Assembly: GCF_003590335.1 (NCBI RefSeq)
Contig: NZ_MIET01000030.1
Coordinates: forward strand, 124,001 to 188,000
DNA: 64,000 nt
From: Pseudoalteromonas sp. MSK9-3
Lineage (GTDB): Bacteria; Pseudomonadota; Gammaproteobacteria; Enterobacterales; Alteromonadaceae
Direction: 5' to 3'
A model generated the notes under the pieces. That model saw only the letters and a program-made list of their open reading frames with translations, had not been told where the DNA came from and ran no database searches. Positions 1 through 12,100 of this stretch are shown here, in pieces. The stretch's first letter is position 1; every line of letters begins with the position of its first letter. Both the position numbers and the translations under genes were made by a program.

Positions 1-1838
<1,838 letters not shown>

Positions 1839-1860
1839 TTTGTAATACCCTGGAGACAAT

Positions 1861-1890
1861 AAGGCCCAATTTTGGGCCTTATTTTTTGTC
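1861..1890 (+). terminator. Rho-independent terminator of gltBD
   Basis: Nine-base arms AAGGCCCAA / TTGGGCCTT are followed by a T-rich run (ATTTTTTG). It lies 22 bases after the gltD stop codon and separates gltBD from the convergent recN gene. Confidence 0.85.
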
Positions 1891-1948
1891 TGTAAAATGG
1901 TTTATCGATAGATAAATCACTCAACGTGAACAAACTCAAGCGTTGTTT

Positions 1949-3625
1949 TTATGCGCTTTGTACTGAGAGTAACTCTTCGGCACTTGCCTTTGTTGTATCG
2001 CTGATCTTATCTCCGCCTATTAATCTGGCTATTTCTGCTACGCGCATAGAGTGTTCAAGCGTTTTCATTGATGTAAATGTTTGCCCATCTTTGACTTTTT
2101 TAGCAACAAATTGCTGCTGGTGACCACTACAAGCGACTTGCGGTAAGTGCGTCACACATATAACTTGAGTTGACTGACCGAGCTGTCTAAGGAGTTTACC
2201 TACTTGTGAGGCGGTTGGGCCCGAAATACCTACATCGACTTCGTCGAAAATTAAGGTTGGGGTTGTGACCCGTTGAGCAATGATGACTTGGATTGCGAGA
2301 CTTATACGAGATAGTTCACCACCTGATGCAACTTTACCAAGTGCTTGTAAGGGCTGACCTGGGTTAGTTGAGACTAAAAACTCAATATTATCAAACCCAG
2401 TGCTACTTGGTTTTTGTTGCTGCATTTGCTGTAATTCAATCGCAAAGCGACCATTATCCATAGACAAAGAATGCATACTTTTAGAGATCAGAGCGTTCAA
2501 CTTGGTAGCCGCTTTAGCGCGACTTTCACTGAGCGAGCGAGCGGCCAATTGATACGCTTGTAATGAATCGGCAATTTCAATCTCAAGGTCGTCAATGCGT
2601 GCAGAGTCTGAGCTAATACTGGTTAGCTCTTCACATAGCTGTTGATGAAATTCATAAAGCTCTTGTGGTTTGATATGGTGCTTTCTCGACAAATCCATCG
2701 CTTGCGATAGTCGCTCTTCTACCTCTTGTAAGCGCATTGGGTCTTGTTCTACTCTGCCACTATAACTACGAAGCTCTCTACATGCCTCTTCAACTTGAAC
2801 TGCGGCTTCGTCGAGCATTTGTGCTATGGGCTCTAATGCTTGATCATAACCAGTTAAATCAACAAATTGTTGTGCACTTTGTTGTAATTGACTCAGGACA
2901 GTTTGTTCATCTCGTTCATAGAGATGTTGTAACTCTCGGTGGCAGGTATCAATAATTGTTTGGCTATTACTGAGTTTGCTATGTTCTATTTCTATCGCTT
3001 CGTATTCCCCTTCAGCGATTGCAAATTCATTGAGTTCAGCAACCTGATATTCTAATAGTTGTTTACGCGCTGATTGTGCTTGTTGTAACTTTAAGAGGCT
3101 GCTGTGCTCACGCTGTAATTTATTAAAATGCGTATACTGGGTTCGTACCGCATTCATCAGTGGAGTGTGCCCCGCGTAAGAGTCAAGCAGGTGTAATTGG
3201 TGTTCGGGTTTTAAAAGTAATTGATGTGCATGTTGGCCATGAATAGAAATGAGATACTGGCCCAGTTCTTTTAGCTGACTAGCCGTAACGGATACGCCGT
3301 TAATATAGCTTTTGCTGCGACCATTTTTACTGACTACACGTCGTAAAATACAGTCTTCATCATCATTATTTAGCATGTGTTCGGCTAAAAATTGTTGAGC
3401 AATAGGGAGCTGACTTATATCAAAGTGTGCGCTTATTTGGGCTTTGTCTGCGCTTGGGCGAACAGCTGCTGGATCAGCACGCTCGCCTAAGCACAAAGAC
3501 AACGCATCAATGGCTATTGATTTACCTGCCCCGGTTTCACCGGTAATCGCAGTCATACCACAGTGCCATTCAATATTGAGTGCACTGACAATAGCAAAAT
3601 CATTTACTTCTAAATTGGTTAGCAT
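1949..3625 (-). CDS. recN: DNA repair protein RecN
   Basis: 558-residue RecN, an SMC-like ATPase that acts at double-strand breaks during recombinational repair. Walker A GETGAGKS is at residues 29-36, followed by the RecN-typical S-I-x-I-D-A-L-x-L. A long glutamine/leucine-rich coiled-coil region occupies the centre. Walker B with catalytic glutamate (FDEVDVG) lies around D461-E462. Length matches E. coli RecN (553). The start codon sits two bases from the first of two LexA-type boxes, so SOS induction is expected. The order nadK, small protein, recN on this strand resembles the conserved nadK-recN pairing of gammaproteobacteria. Confidence 0.96.
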   Translation of the reverse strand: MLTNLEVNDFAIVSALNIEWHCGMTAITGETGAGKSIAIDALSLCLGERADPAAVRPSADKAQISAHFDISQLPIAQQFLAEHMLNNDDEDCILRRVVSKNGRSKSYINGVSVTASQLKELGQYLISIHGQHAHQLLLKPEHQLHLLDSYAGHTPLMNAVRTQYTHFNKLQREHSSLLKLQQAQSARKQLLEYQVAELNEFAIAEGEYEAIEIEHSKLSNSQTIIDTCHRELQHLYERDEQTVLSQLQQSAQQFVDLTGYDQALEPIAQMLDEAAVQVEEACRELRSYSGRVEQDPMRLQEVEERLSQAMDLSRKHHIKPQELYEFHQQLCEELTSISSDSARIDDLEIEIADSLQAYQLAARSLSESRAKAATKLNALISKSMHSLSMDNGRFAIELQQMQQQKPSSTGFDNIEFLVSTNPGQPLQALGKVASGGELSRISLAIQVIIAQRVTTPTLIFDEVDVGISGPTASQVGKLLRQLGQSTQVICVTHLPQVACSGHQQQFVAKKVKDGQTFTSMKTLEHSMRVAEIARLIGGDKISDTTKASAEELLSVQSA

Positions 3626-3626
3626 A

Positions 3627-3642
3627 CTGTGTATCCGAACAG
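3627..3642 (-). promoter_or_regulatory. LexA box 1 of recN
   Basis: CTGTGTATCCGAACAG has the CTG-N10-CAG form of the gammaproteobacterial SOS box and ends two bases before the recN start codon. A LexA dimer here would block the ribosome-binding/leader region or early elongation. Confidence 0.65.
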
Positions 3643-3649
3643 TGATTTA

Positions 3650-3665
3650 CTGTTAATTTATACAG
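3650..3665 (-). promoter_or_regulatory. LexA box 2 of recN, overlapping a -10 element
   Basis: CTGTTAATTTATACAG is a CTG-N10-CAG box close to consensus, flanked by A and T to give an 18-base near-palindrome. On the minus strand it contains TATAAA (3657-3662), a plausible -10 hexamer of the recN promoter. Its centre is 23 bases from that of the other box, about two helical turns. E. coli recN is also controlled by more than one LexA box. Confidence 0.75.
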
Positions 3666-3720
3666 TGCTTAATCTAAATGCAACCAGTAAATAGAAATAA
3701 CTTGTTATTTCGCTTAACCG

Positions 3721-4308
3721 TTAGGCTACCGGTTGTGGCTTAGCGGATACTTTTTGCGTCGCCTTATTCTCATCTGCAGTCTCAGATGTAGTGTCGTCAT
3801 TACTTTGAGTTGACTCGTCACTAGGCGTGCTGTTTGGTCCTTGATCTGGAGTTTTTATCATAATGATCAAAGCGGGTAGAATCTCTTGATAAAACTCTTT
3901 GTTATAAGAAATGCCCGACGTAGGGAGTTCTGCGACAAAATATTGAAGCTGATCTGAGAGCAAATCTAAGTTACCATTTTCTCTGCACTTATTTAATTCA
4001 CTGACGACACAGTAGATAAATTGCTCTGCTATTCGCTCAAGTTGGTCAAGGTTTTCTTCAGTATGTGCTTGTACAACAAAGAAGTTACCAACAATCGCAT
4101 TCACTTTTGGCGAATACTTTGGCCGTAGGGCTTTGGCTTCAACAAATTCTGCAGTTTTAGATTTAAATTGAGACGTGATTTTCTTTAATCGATCATTGAA
4201 CACTTTTTTTTCGGCTTCACGTGCCTTTTTACGATTATTTTCAATCACCACATAAACACCTAATAAAGTTATTAATAGTACTAAGGTGGAAAAAACAATG
4301 TAGCTCAT
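3721..4308 (-). CDS. Small membrane-anchored protein of unknown function
   Basis: 195 residues, family not recognised. One N-terminal membrane helix (about residues 3-22, IVFSTLVLLITLLGVYVVI) is followed by a basic, charged helical stretch (NNRKKAREAEKK) that would face the cytoplasm. A mostly helical domain follows to about 150. The C-terminal tail from about 155 is rich in S, T, D, E and Q and looks disordered. It lies between nadK and recN on the same strand, 63 bases after nadK, and may be cotranscribed with nadK. recN follows after 95 bases with its own promoter and LexA boxes. No catalytic motif was seen. Confidence 0.75.
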   Translation of the reverse strand: MSYIVFSTLVLLITLLGVYVVIENNRKKAREAEKKVFNDRLKKITSQFKSKTAEFVEAKALRPKYSPKVNAIVGNFFVVQAHTEENLDQLERIAEQFIYCVVSELNKCRENGNLDLLSDQLQYFVAELPTSGISYNKEFYQEILPALIIMIKTPDQGPNSTPSDESTQSNDDTTSETADENKATQKVSAKPQPVA

Positions 4309-4371
4309 AATTCTTATAATTTCCTAATTTAGAAAAATGCTAATTCGCTATTGTGCGTTATCTTTATGGTG

Positions 4372-5256
4372 TTAGTAAAGCCTGCTGCCCCAATTTAATT
4401 TTTGTCTAAGAACATTGTAGTAGGAATAAGACTTCGGATGGATCAAACGTAGCTTTTTATCGGCTTTTTTGATCACAACTTCATCCCCGGGCAGCACCGC
4501 TAACACAACGTGACTGTCACAGCTAACTTGTAAACTGTCAGTATTTGAAAGGCTTAATTTTAATCTGACTTGTTTATCCGCATCGACCACTAAGGGTCTA
4601 CTAGATAGAGTATGAGGAAACATAGGGACGAGTGCCATAGCATTGAGTTCTGGTGTGAGGATCGGCCCTCCGCCAGATAATGAATAGGCAGTAGAGCCGG
4701 TAGGCGTTGAAACGATGAGTCCATCAGAGCGCTGTGAAAAAACAAATTCATCATCAATAAATGCTTCGAACTCTATCATATGTGCCACTTTATCTGCGTG
4801 TAAAACGGCTTCGTTGACAGCGGAATTAGCACTTTTTAACTCCGCGTGACGATAGACTTCAACTTCGAGTAAAAAGCGCGATTCAGAAATAAATTCGCCT
4901 CGTAATACCGCTTCTAAGCTCGCTTCGAATCCATCGGGGCTTAAGTCGGTTAAGAAGCCCAAATTGCCTCTGTTAACGCCGATCACTGCAACGTCAAAGC
5001 GAGCTAACACTCTGGCCGCACCGAGCATATTACCATCTCCGCCGACGACAACGGCTAAGTCGCATAAACGGCCCAATTCAACGAGTTCTGTTAATGCACT
5101 GTTATCAATCGAGTCTATTTGTGCGCCAACACGGGATTCTACTAAAACCTCATAACCTAATGCTTGCAAAAAGGTATATAAGCGTTGTAATGTCAACGCG
5201 GCGCCTTCATGGCTTGGCTTGCCAATTAAACCTATGGTTTTAAAAGGTGTTGTCAT
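4372..5256 (-). CDS. nadK: NAD kinase
   Basis: 294-residue ATP-NAD kinase making NADP+ from NAD+. The diagnostic GGDGN motif is at residues 72-76 and the NAD-binding segment with the [16 protein letters not shown] pattern is in the centre. Length agrees with E. coli NadK (292). ATG start at 5256. It is divergent from hrcA (87 bases between start codons) and probably heads the nadK-small protein unit that precedes recN. Confidence 0.97.
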   Translation of the reverse strand: MTTPFKTIGLIGKPSHEGAALTLQRLYTFLQALGYEVLVESRVGAQIDSIDNSALTELVELGRLCDLAVVVGGDGNMLGAARVLARFDVAVIGVNRGNLGFLTDLSPDGFEASLEAVLRGEFISESRFLLEVEVYRHAELKSANSAVNEAVLHADKVAHMIEFEAFIDDEFVFSQRSDGLIVSTPTGSTAYSLSGGGPILTPELNAMALVPMFPHTLSSRPLVVDADKQVRLKLSLSNTDSLQVSCDSHVVLAVLPGDEVVIKKADKKLRLIHPKSYSYYNVLRQKLNWGSRLY

Positions 5257-5343
5257 GGTAATGGCCCTTGTTCTTTAATAGCGCAAGATTAACTGAATTC
5301 TTTACCACTTGAAACTGACAATTAACGTCACCATTAAAATAAT

Positions 5344-6288
5344 ATGAAAATAACAGCACGCGACCAACAAATCTTTACAGCGGTGATGGGCCTTTACTGT
5401 GATAATGAAGGCAGCCCTGTAGCGTCTAGCAAAATAGCCAAGCAAAAAGGGATGGCTGTATGCTCTGCGACCGTCCGAAATGTGATGGCAAGACTGGAAC
5501 GTGAGGGGCTTTTATATTCGCCACATACATCGGCGGGTAGGGTCCCCACTGAAGCCGGTTTTAAATATTGGTTTGAAGAATTTTTTGAGCTGTCGAAAAT
5601 AGCGACGTACTGGCAACCTCAACAACATCAGTTAGTGGAATTTGCTCATGGTTTGAGTCAAAAGTACCAAGTTTGTTGCTGTGTAGGTTTGCCTCAAGCA
5701 AGTTCTCGTTTGGTATTTAGGGTTGAAGTATTAGGGTTTGATAGCGAGTCTTGGTTAGTATTATTGATAGACAAAGCTGGTCAATCACATAATATTTGTA
5801 TTAAGAAGCCAGATAACGACTCAGACGCTATGCGCTATCAATTTGCTGCTTGGATGAACACGGTGTTTAGTCAGCAGACCTTAATTGAAGGGCTGCACAG
5901 AATGCGAGCAATGGCTCATAGTGCGCCGTCAGAGTGTCATGATCAACTTGCACAGTGGACCAGAGAGTTAAGTCAGCAGCTAGGCACTGACAACAGTATT
6001 GTAGTTGGGGAGCGATATTTATATCAAAGTCTAGAGCTCGAGAGTGAACTAAATATCGGTGTGCCATTTTTACATCAAGTGGAAGACAAGCTTGCATTTA
6101 AAAATGGGGTATCGGTACTCTATGCAAATGAATTGAGCACCCTTAATATTGAGGAGTCTATCGTGATAAGCCTTCCTTATTTTACTGAGGGTGAATATCA
6201 AAGTCGATTTTGTATAATTTGTCCTGTGTATGCGCCAATTGAGGCAATCATAGGAGAATTTTCTCAAATTGAGACGGTTGGGTCTTGA
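5344..6288 (+). CDS. hrcA: Heat-inducible transcription repressor HrcA homologue
   Basis: 314 residues. The N-terminal 75 residues form the HrcA-type winged helix: the pattern ATVRN-x-MA-x-LE-x-EG then H-x-S-x-GR-x-P-x-E-x-G corresponds closely to Bacillus HrcA. The rest resembles the GAF-like HrcA ligand/dimer region but is weakly conserved and somewhat short (usual length about 340). HrcA represses chaperone operons by binding CIRCE inverted repeats in many bacteria. E. coli lacks it. Here it sits directly before grpE, as in Gram-positive hrcA-grpE operons. No CIRCE element was found between nadK and hrcA or before grpE. The fold assignment is firm; the target genes are not known. Confidence 0.85.
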   Translation: MKITARDQQIFTAVMGLYCDNEGSPVASSKIAKQKGMAVCSATVRNVMARLEREGLLYSPHTSAGRVPTEAGFKYWFEEFFELSKIATYWQPQQHQLVEFAHGLSQKYQVCCCVGLPQASSRLVFRVEVLGFDSESWLVLLIDKAGQSHNICIKKPDNDSDAMRYQFAAWMNTVFSQQTLIEGLHRMRAMAHSAPSECHDQLAQWTRELSQQLGTDNSIVVGERYLYQSLELESELNIGVPFLHQVEDKLAFKNGVSVLYANELSTLNIEESIVISLPYFTEGEYQSRFCIICPVYAPIEAIIGEFSQIETVGS

Positions 6289-6311
6289 ATCTATAAATTC
6301 AATCCCCATAA
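6284..6311 (+). promoter_or_regulatory. Sigma-32 heat-shock promoter of grpE
   Basis: CTTGAAT (6284-6290), a 13-base spacer, then CCCCATAA (6304-6311). This is nearly the RpoH consensus CTTGAAA-N(11-15)-CCCCATNT. The -35 overlaps the hrcA stop codon, and the grpE ATG is 36 bases downstream. Confidence 0.85.
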
Positions 6312-6346
6312 TTAGCGTCAATTGTAAAGAATCGGAGAAGTTTTAC

Positions 6347-6958
6347 ATGTCTGAGCAAAATAATGCCACTGAACATGATCAAGAGATAGTAGAGCCAGTT
6401 GAACAAGCAAGCGACTCAGTTGAGAACGTAGAAGCACAAGACGTAGAAACTGAAGTTGAAGCTGAACTGAGCCCAGAAGAAGAGATTGCTGGTTTGTATG
6501 CTGAATTAGAAGCAACAAAACAGCAAGTGGCTGACCAAAAAGACAGCGTAGTGCGTGCAGCGGCAGATATTGAAAATATGCGTCGTCGTGCAGCTCAAGA
6601 TGTAGAGAAAGCACACAAATTTGCATTAGAAAAGTTTGCAAATGAGTTGCTGCCTGTTATTGATAACCTAGAACGTGCCATTGAGTTTTCAGATAAAGAA
6701 AATGAAACATTAAAGCCAGTTCTTGAGGGTATTGATATGACCTTAAAGAGCTTCTCAGATGCAGTGGCAAAATTCGGCGTTGAGATGGTAAACCCACAAG
6801 GTGAAACTTTTAACCCAGAGTTCCATCAAGCAATGTCTATTCAGCCAAGTAATGATGTATCACCAAATACAGTACTGGCGGTTATGCAAAAAGGGTATAC
6901 GTTAAACGGTCGTTTATTACGTCCTGCGATGGTTATGGTTTCAAAAGAAGCTGAATAA
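6347..6958 (+). CDS. grpE: Nucleotide exchange factor GrpE
   Basis: 203-residue GrpE, which releases ADP from DnaK in the Hsp70 cycle. An acidic low-complexity N-terminus (to about residue 45) leads into the long dimer helix with the conserved [12 protein letters not shown] segment. The C-terminal beta domain ends with [14 protein letters not shown], a GrpE hallmark. The reading frame is open further upstream, but the ATG at 6347 is chosen because a CGGAGAAG ribosome-binding site precedes it and GrpE proteins begin with such an acidic segment. Transcription is expected from the sigma-32 promoter at 6284-6311. dnaK and dnaJ are not adjacent. Confidence 0.96.
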   Translation: MSEQNNATEHDQEIVEPVEQASDSVENVEAQDVETEVEAELSPEEEIAGLYAELEATKQQVADQKDSVVRAAADIENMRRRAAQDVEKAHKFALEKFANELLPVIDNLERAIEFSDKENETLKPVLEGIDMTLKSFSDAVAKFGVEMVNPQGETFNPEFHQAMSIQPSNDVSPNTVLAVMQKGYTLNGRLLRPAMVMVSKEAE

Positions 6959-6986
6959 CCCTTAATAGTCCGTATGATATAGCGAG

Positions 6987-7010
6987 AAGGCCGATTATTA
7001 GGCCTTTTTT
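6987..7010 (+). terminator. Terminator after grpE
   Basis: Arms AAGGCC / GGCCTT around GATTATTA, followed by TTTTTT. It lies 28 bases after the grpE stop and five bases before the end of the convergent efflux gene. Confidence 0.8.
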
Positions 7011-7015
7011 ATACC

Positions 7016-8194
7016 CTAATTAAAGTTACGTTGTCTGAGTTGGCACAACCCAGCCAATATCACAGCCATAAACATAAAGGTTGCAAAGGGGATTGTATTG
7101 TTTGGTTGAACTAATGCTAATAACGGTCCGACTAGCGCACCACTGCCAAATCTAAGCGTGCCTATTACCGCCGTAGCAGTACCTGTATGCTTTTCAAAAG
7201 CGATTAAGATTAAAGCGTCTGCATTACTCGCAATTATTCCTAAACTCATCATTAAAGGCGCAATGGTACTGGCGATGATCCACACACCCATATCAGCCAT
7301 ACTTTCTGCTAATACAGCAATACCCGATAAGAGACCCGTAAAAAGGCCAATATAAAGCATTTTTCGAGAACCAATTTTTGGCACTAATCGCGTATTGAGT
7401 AAATTGCCTAACATGAGTGCAATAATATTCAGCGCAAACAGCACGCCAAACAATTGCTCAGATACACGGTAGTAATCTAGATAAATAAAAGGCACCGACG
7501 TTAAAAAACAAAAAAAGGCGAACGAAGCAAGCATCGAGGTTAGAATATCATTTCGTGCCGCTTTATTTGCAAAAACGGTTAAGTAGTTTTTTGTAAAAAA
7601 GTGCACGGTTATTTTTTCATTGGTAAACCTTGGCACGTCGATACTTGTTGATAGCGTGATGCAAAATATGATGACAGCATAAAGCGCGAGAACGAAGAAT
7701 ATGGCACTCCAGTGCCAAACCATCATCAGTGCAACACCTAAAGAGGGTGCGATAAGCGGAGCAACCATCATGATCATGGAGACATAAGACATACCTTTGG
7801 CAGTATGCTCTTTGTAGTAGTGACGAATAACGCCTGGGACAACCACGGTTGCGGCTGCACCAAAAAATGCTTGTACGATCCTTAAAACACAAAAAGCGTC
7901 GATATCTCGTGTAATCGCAAGTGCAATAGAACTAACGGCGAAACCGAGCAAACCGACCTGAGTTAATCGTGTGCGAGAAAAGCGGTCTGCGAGCGGGCCA
8001 AAAACCATCATGCCTAATGCATAGCCCCCGAGATAACTGCTCAATGAGACCTGAACACTTTCTAAATTAGAGTTTAAGTCAGATGCAATGACTAACATTG
8101 CAGGCAAGTATAAATCAATTGCAAGTGGTGTAAGTGCAACAATACTGGCGAGCAGAGGCAGGAATAACCGGCCAAGTGGGTGGTCTTGTGTCAT
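7016..8194 (-). CDS. Bcr/CflA family multidrug efflux MFS transporter
   Basis: 392-residue, 12-helix major facilitator of the Bcr/CflA drug:proton antiporter type. Family signatures are visible: an N-terminal TPLAIDLYLPAM-like segment in helix 1, the loop motif GPLADRFSRTR between helices 2 and 3, and RIVQAFFGAAATVVVPGVIR in helix 4. The cytoplasmic loop after helix 6 is short. It probably exports a drug or metabolite from the cytoplasm; the substrate cannot be read from sequence. It is a single-gene unit, convergent with grpE and divergent from the M48 lipoprotein. A clear ribosome-binding site was not seen. Confidence 0.88.
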   Translation of the reverse strand: MTQDHPLGRLFLPLLASIVALTPLAIDLYLPAMLVIASDLNSNLESVQVSLSSYLGGYALGMMVFGPLADRFSRTRLTQVGLLGFAVSSIALAITRDIDAFCVLRIVQAFFGAAATVVVPGVIRHYYKEHTAKGMSYVSMIMMVAPLIAPSLGVALMMVWHWSAIFFVLALYAVIIFCITLSTSIDVPRFTNEKITVHFFTKNYLTVFANKAARNDILTSMLASFAFFCFLTSVPFIYLDYYRVSEQLFGVLFALNIIALMLGNLLNTRLVPKIGSRKMLYIGLFTGLLSGIAVLAESMADMGVWIIASTIAPLMMSLGIIASNADALILIAFEKHTGTATAVIGTLRFGSGALVGPLLALVQPNNTIPFATFMFMAVILAGLCQLRQRNFN

Positions 8195-8373
8195 TGGTGA
8201 CGTGTCTTTATTATATTTGTTGCCATTCTATCAAATATTTAATGTCATTAGCTCGATATGAGACAAGAAAGGCTGTTTTTGAGTTATGATAGATGAAAGT
8301 ACTAATTTGTATCTTGAGACATTATGTGAATGTTTTACACTAGGTACAGTCACCACCTATTTTGGATAATACA

Positions 8374-9171
8374 ATGAAAAAAATCATTTCAATATTGGCT
8401 TTTGCTTTATTAGTGAGTGGGTGCAAAACGTCGCCTACGGGTAGGACACAAATTGCGCTTTATTCAGATCAAAAGATGAATGAAATGGGGTCGGCGAGCT
8501 TTGAACAAATGAAGAAAGAACAAGCTATTGAAACCGATCCAAGCATGAATGCGTATGTAAAATGCATTGCGGAGCATTTAATTGCAGAGCTTCCCAGTAA
8601 TTATGCAAATCAGCAGTGGGAAGTGGTCGTGTTTAAGGAGCCAAGCGCCAATGCCTTTGCATTACCGGGCGGAAAAATCGGGGTTCACACAGGCTTGTTG
8701 AATGTTGCTAAGAATCAAGATCAGTTAGCTGCTGTTATGGGTCATGAAGTGGGGCATGTTATTGCTGAGCATTCAAATGAGAGAGTCTCTCAAAATAGCT
8801 TATTACAGTTTGGTCTTCAGGCGAGTAGTACTGCACTACAAATGGGTAATGTTGAATATAGAAATGCAATTATGCAAGGGTTAGGGCTTGGTGCACAATA
8901 TGGCGTTGCGTTACCATTTGGAAGAACACATGAGAGTGAAGCTGATGTGATTGGATTGGATCTGATGGCCAAAGCAGGTTTTCAGCCTGAGGGCTCTGTG
9001 GCACTTTGGGAAAACATGGAAGCGGCTTCTTCAGGAGAGCGCCCGCCAGAATTTATGTCAACACACCCCGCACCACAAAGTCGAATTGCAAACTTAACGT
9101 CTAAACTGGATGAAGCGTCTAGACTAAAGCAAGCTGCATGGCAGTCGGGCAAAAAGCCTCAATGTAAGTAG
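8374..9171 (+). CDS. M48-family metallopeptidase lipoprotein (LoiP/YggG-like)
   Basis: 265-residue predicted lipoprotein peptidase. The signal peptide ends in a lipobox VSGC (C17), followed by K18, so outer-membrane sorting is likely. The zinc motif HEVGH is at 124-128 and the third-ligand region HESEAD at 186-191. A substrate-groove NAFALPGG motif comes before them. Proteins like E. coli LoiP cleave misfolded outer-membrane proteins, often together with BepA; a BepA homologue lies at 29353. The frame opens earlier with TTG at 8362, but ATG 8374 gives a normal basic signal peptide start. The 3' end overlaps the convergent hybrid kinase by 13 bases. Confidence 0.9.
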   Translation: MKKIISILAFALLVSGCKTSPTGRTQIALYSDQKMNEMGSASFEQMKKEQAIETDPSMNAYVKCIAEHLIAELPSNYANQQWEVVVFKEPSANAFALPGGKIGVHTGLLNVAKNQDQLAAVMGHEVGHVIAEHSNERVSQNSLLQFGLQASSTALQMGNVEYRNAIMQGLGLGAQYGVALPFGRTHESEADVIGLDLMAKAGFQPEGSVALWENMEAASSGERPPEFMSTHPAPQSRIANLTSKLDEASRLKQAAWQSGKKPQCK

Positions 9172-12100
9172 CTTGAGTTCGGTTCTGAGATTTTACTTTG
9201 GATTTTACCCAGCGCTGTTTGCGCTTGGGCAAATTCAAAGCGTGAAATAAGTGTTTTTAATTCATCAAGCTCAGCTTGACTAAGATGTTCATCACACGTT
9301 AATTGTAAAACAAGCTCTGATGCACTCGTATCGAACTCAAGGAGTGCTTGTGCAAGTTTATCTAGCATATAGGCTGTGTCTAGGCCGGGTTGCGGATCAT
9401 CATTTAGCTGTTGATTCATAATATGAGGGCATACCGCGAGCGTGGTGTTTACATACTCAATCATGATGTCGATCTCGTTAATATCTACCGCCATATTTTG
9501 TAACTGAATTTCCAGCGCTTTTGCTTTTTCTGTGATGAAGTAAATAGATAGATTTGCCGCCGCCCCCTTGATTGCATGTAAAATATTTGCTGCTAATTCA
9601 TAGTTTGTGATTGCTATCGCTTGCTTTAAATTAATTAACTCTTCGACTTGCTGTGATAAAAAGGTAGTGAGGATATTGAAGTATATTTGCTTATTTCCGG
9701 CAGCCCTCTCTATGCCTTCTTCAATATTGATCCCTTCTAAGTTGCGCTCTGGGGGCGCTGCTTGCTCGCTATTTTCCACAGGAGCCACATCTGATTCAGG
9801 TATGTGAAGTGTCTTAGGTTCTGTAACCGATGGTATGAGATGCGCTTGTATGGTTTTGATCATAACAGGCACATCAATGGGTTTGGATATATGGTCGTTC
9901 ATCCCGCTATCTAAGCAAAGTGTTATATCTTCTTGCATGGCATTGGCTGTCATCGCAATGATGGGGAGATCGTTGTTTTCCGGCTGTTTGCGAATGGCCT
10001 GCGTGGCCTGAATACCCCCCATGTTAGGCATTTGCATATCCATTAATACAACATCATACCGCGTCTTAGCTATTTTTTTGAGTGCTTCCATCCCATCATT
10101 AGCAACATCAATCATTGCCCCATAACTAGATAATATTTCTACAGCGATTTCTTGATTAACGGGCTGATCTTCGGCAAGAAGTATAGATATGTCTTGTAAA
10201 CTGGTTGGTACTTTCTCTTGTGCCGCGTCTTTAGTGGTACTTGGCTGAGTGTATGGCCCCAAACAGCTAATGAGTGTATCGAATAAATGAGAGGCATTTA
10301 TGGGTTTTAGGACAACGCCAGAAATACATGCCTTTTGAGAGGGCTTAAGTTCTAACTCTCGGCCATAAGCGGTTGTTAATATTACTTTAGTTTGAGTGAG
10401 CAAGTTGCGTTTATTTAAAATTTCGATGGCTGTCAGGCCATCCATTTCAGGCATTTGCCAATCAATAATGAGCGCATCGAAAGGCTCAGAGGCTGCCGCC
10501 ATTACATCAATGGCATTTAGCGCACTATTGGTACTTGACACCATAGCGTTCATATTGGTGAGCATACCCTCTAGCACCTCTGTTGCTTGTGCATTGTCAT
10601 CTACGATTAGAATATTTTTTGTGGTAGTAAGTGTCGGAGGGACCACCTGCTGAGAGTGTTTATCAAGGGGTAACTCTAACGTGAAATAAAACGTAGAGCC
10701 TTTCTCTAAGCTGCTTTCTATATATATTTCTCCACCCATTAGTTTGACTAATTGTTGGGAAATAGTGAGGCCCAATCCGGTGCCTCCATACTTTCGGGTA
10801 ATTGACGTATCGGCTTGGGAGAACGACTTAAACAGTTTTTGCTGTTGTTGTGGGTTCATACCAATACCCGTGTCAATGACAGAGAATGTGATTTTAGTAC
10901 TCTCTTTACCGGGTTCTAGCTCTCTAATCTTTATTGATACATGCCCTTGTTCGGTAAACTTCACGGCATTACCAGCCAGGTTAATCAAAATTTGACTCAA
11001 CCGTAATGGATCACCCACTAAATTATTTGGGATGGTACTCGGCACGTCAAAAATGAGCTCTAGTTGTTTTTCTTGTGCTTTGACACTGACAATGGTCATT
11101 ACATTATCTAAGAGTTTATCGAGTTCAAATTTAGTGTGTTCAATTTCAATTTTCCCTGCGTCGATTTTAGAAAAGTCTAAAATATCGTTTATCAAGCGCA
11201 GTAATTGTTTAGCTGCTACATCAATTTTATTTACATAGTTATATTGTTTAGGGTTTAAATCTGTGCTCAATGCCAAATGCGCCATGCCAATAATTGCATT
11301 CATGGGAGTGCGAATTTCATGACTCATATTAGCTAAGAACTCCCCTTTGACTTTAGCTGAGCGATCTGCAAGTTCTTTCGATGACACCAGCTCTCTTTCT
11401 AGCTCGTTTCGTTGTGTAACGTCCAAAAACATACCGACTATACCGGCTACTTCTCCCTTACTATTGAAAAATGGCGCTTCATATACGATGAGCTCTACCG
11501 CATTGTCTTGGCCATCCAAGGTAACAAGTTCGTAAGCAACGTTCATTTGTTTTTGGAAAATATTTTGCGCTTGCGCATGAAATAGGCTGGCTGTGCCTGT
11601 ATCAAAAACAGTGTCGAGTGAGCTGCCGATTACATCCACTTCGAATTGATTGAGGAACGTCAAAAAAGCACGATTTACTCCCATAAAATTCCCACTCTTG
11701 TCTCGATAATACGTGGGGTTAGGAATTGCATTGACAATATGATGCGTTAACTCAAGTTGCTGAGATAAAGCGGCTTCAATTTCTTGTTGTCTTGCATTGT
11801 TCCTGCTTATCTCTAGTGAAACGGCCAGTTCACGGCTGATTTGCTCAAGGCTATCTAACTGATATTCATCGAGTTCAAATACGCACCCGAGATATAAAAT
11901 GCCAATACAGCGATCATTGACTAATAGAGGGAACAATTGAATTTGCGCAAGTTCCAGTACTTGTTGGTCTTTAGTGATACTTAGTGTCTGTGATGATGCG
12001 CCCAACCTTTGTGGCTGTTTAGTTTTTAACGCTGCTTTAATATGAGGAGAGTTTTTGTCAAAGCATGGGGGGGTTCCTGTCGACTCAAATAGTTTTAAGT

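Noticed and set aside
1926..2123. 65-residue frame opposite the 3' end of recN
   Set aside because: Fully antisense to a well-recognised gene, with no ribosome-binding site or known motif; the same holds for the other frames opposite recN, the hybrid kinase, nagA, hrpA and the purine permease.
6269..6346. Upstream extension of grpE starting inside hrcA
   Set aside because: It would overlap the sigma-32 promoter and has no ribosome-binding site; ATG 6347 has CGGAGAAG and gives a normal GrpE N-terminus.
5257..6346. CIRCE element controlling hrcA or grpE
   Set aside because: No inverted repeat resembling TTAGCACTC/GAGTGCTAA was found in the region; GAGCACCC near 6136 has no partner.
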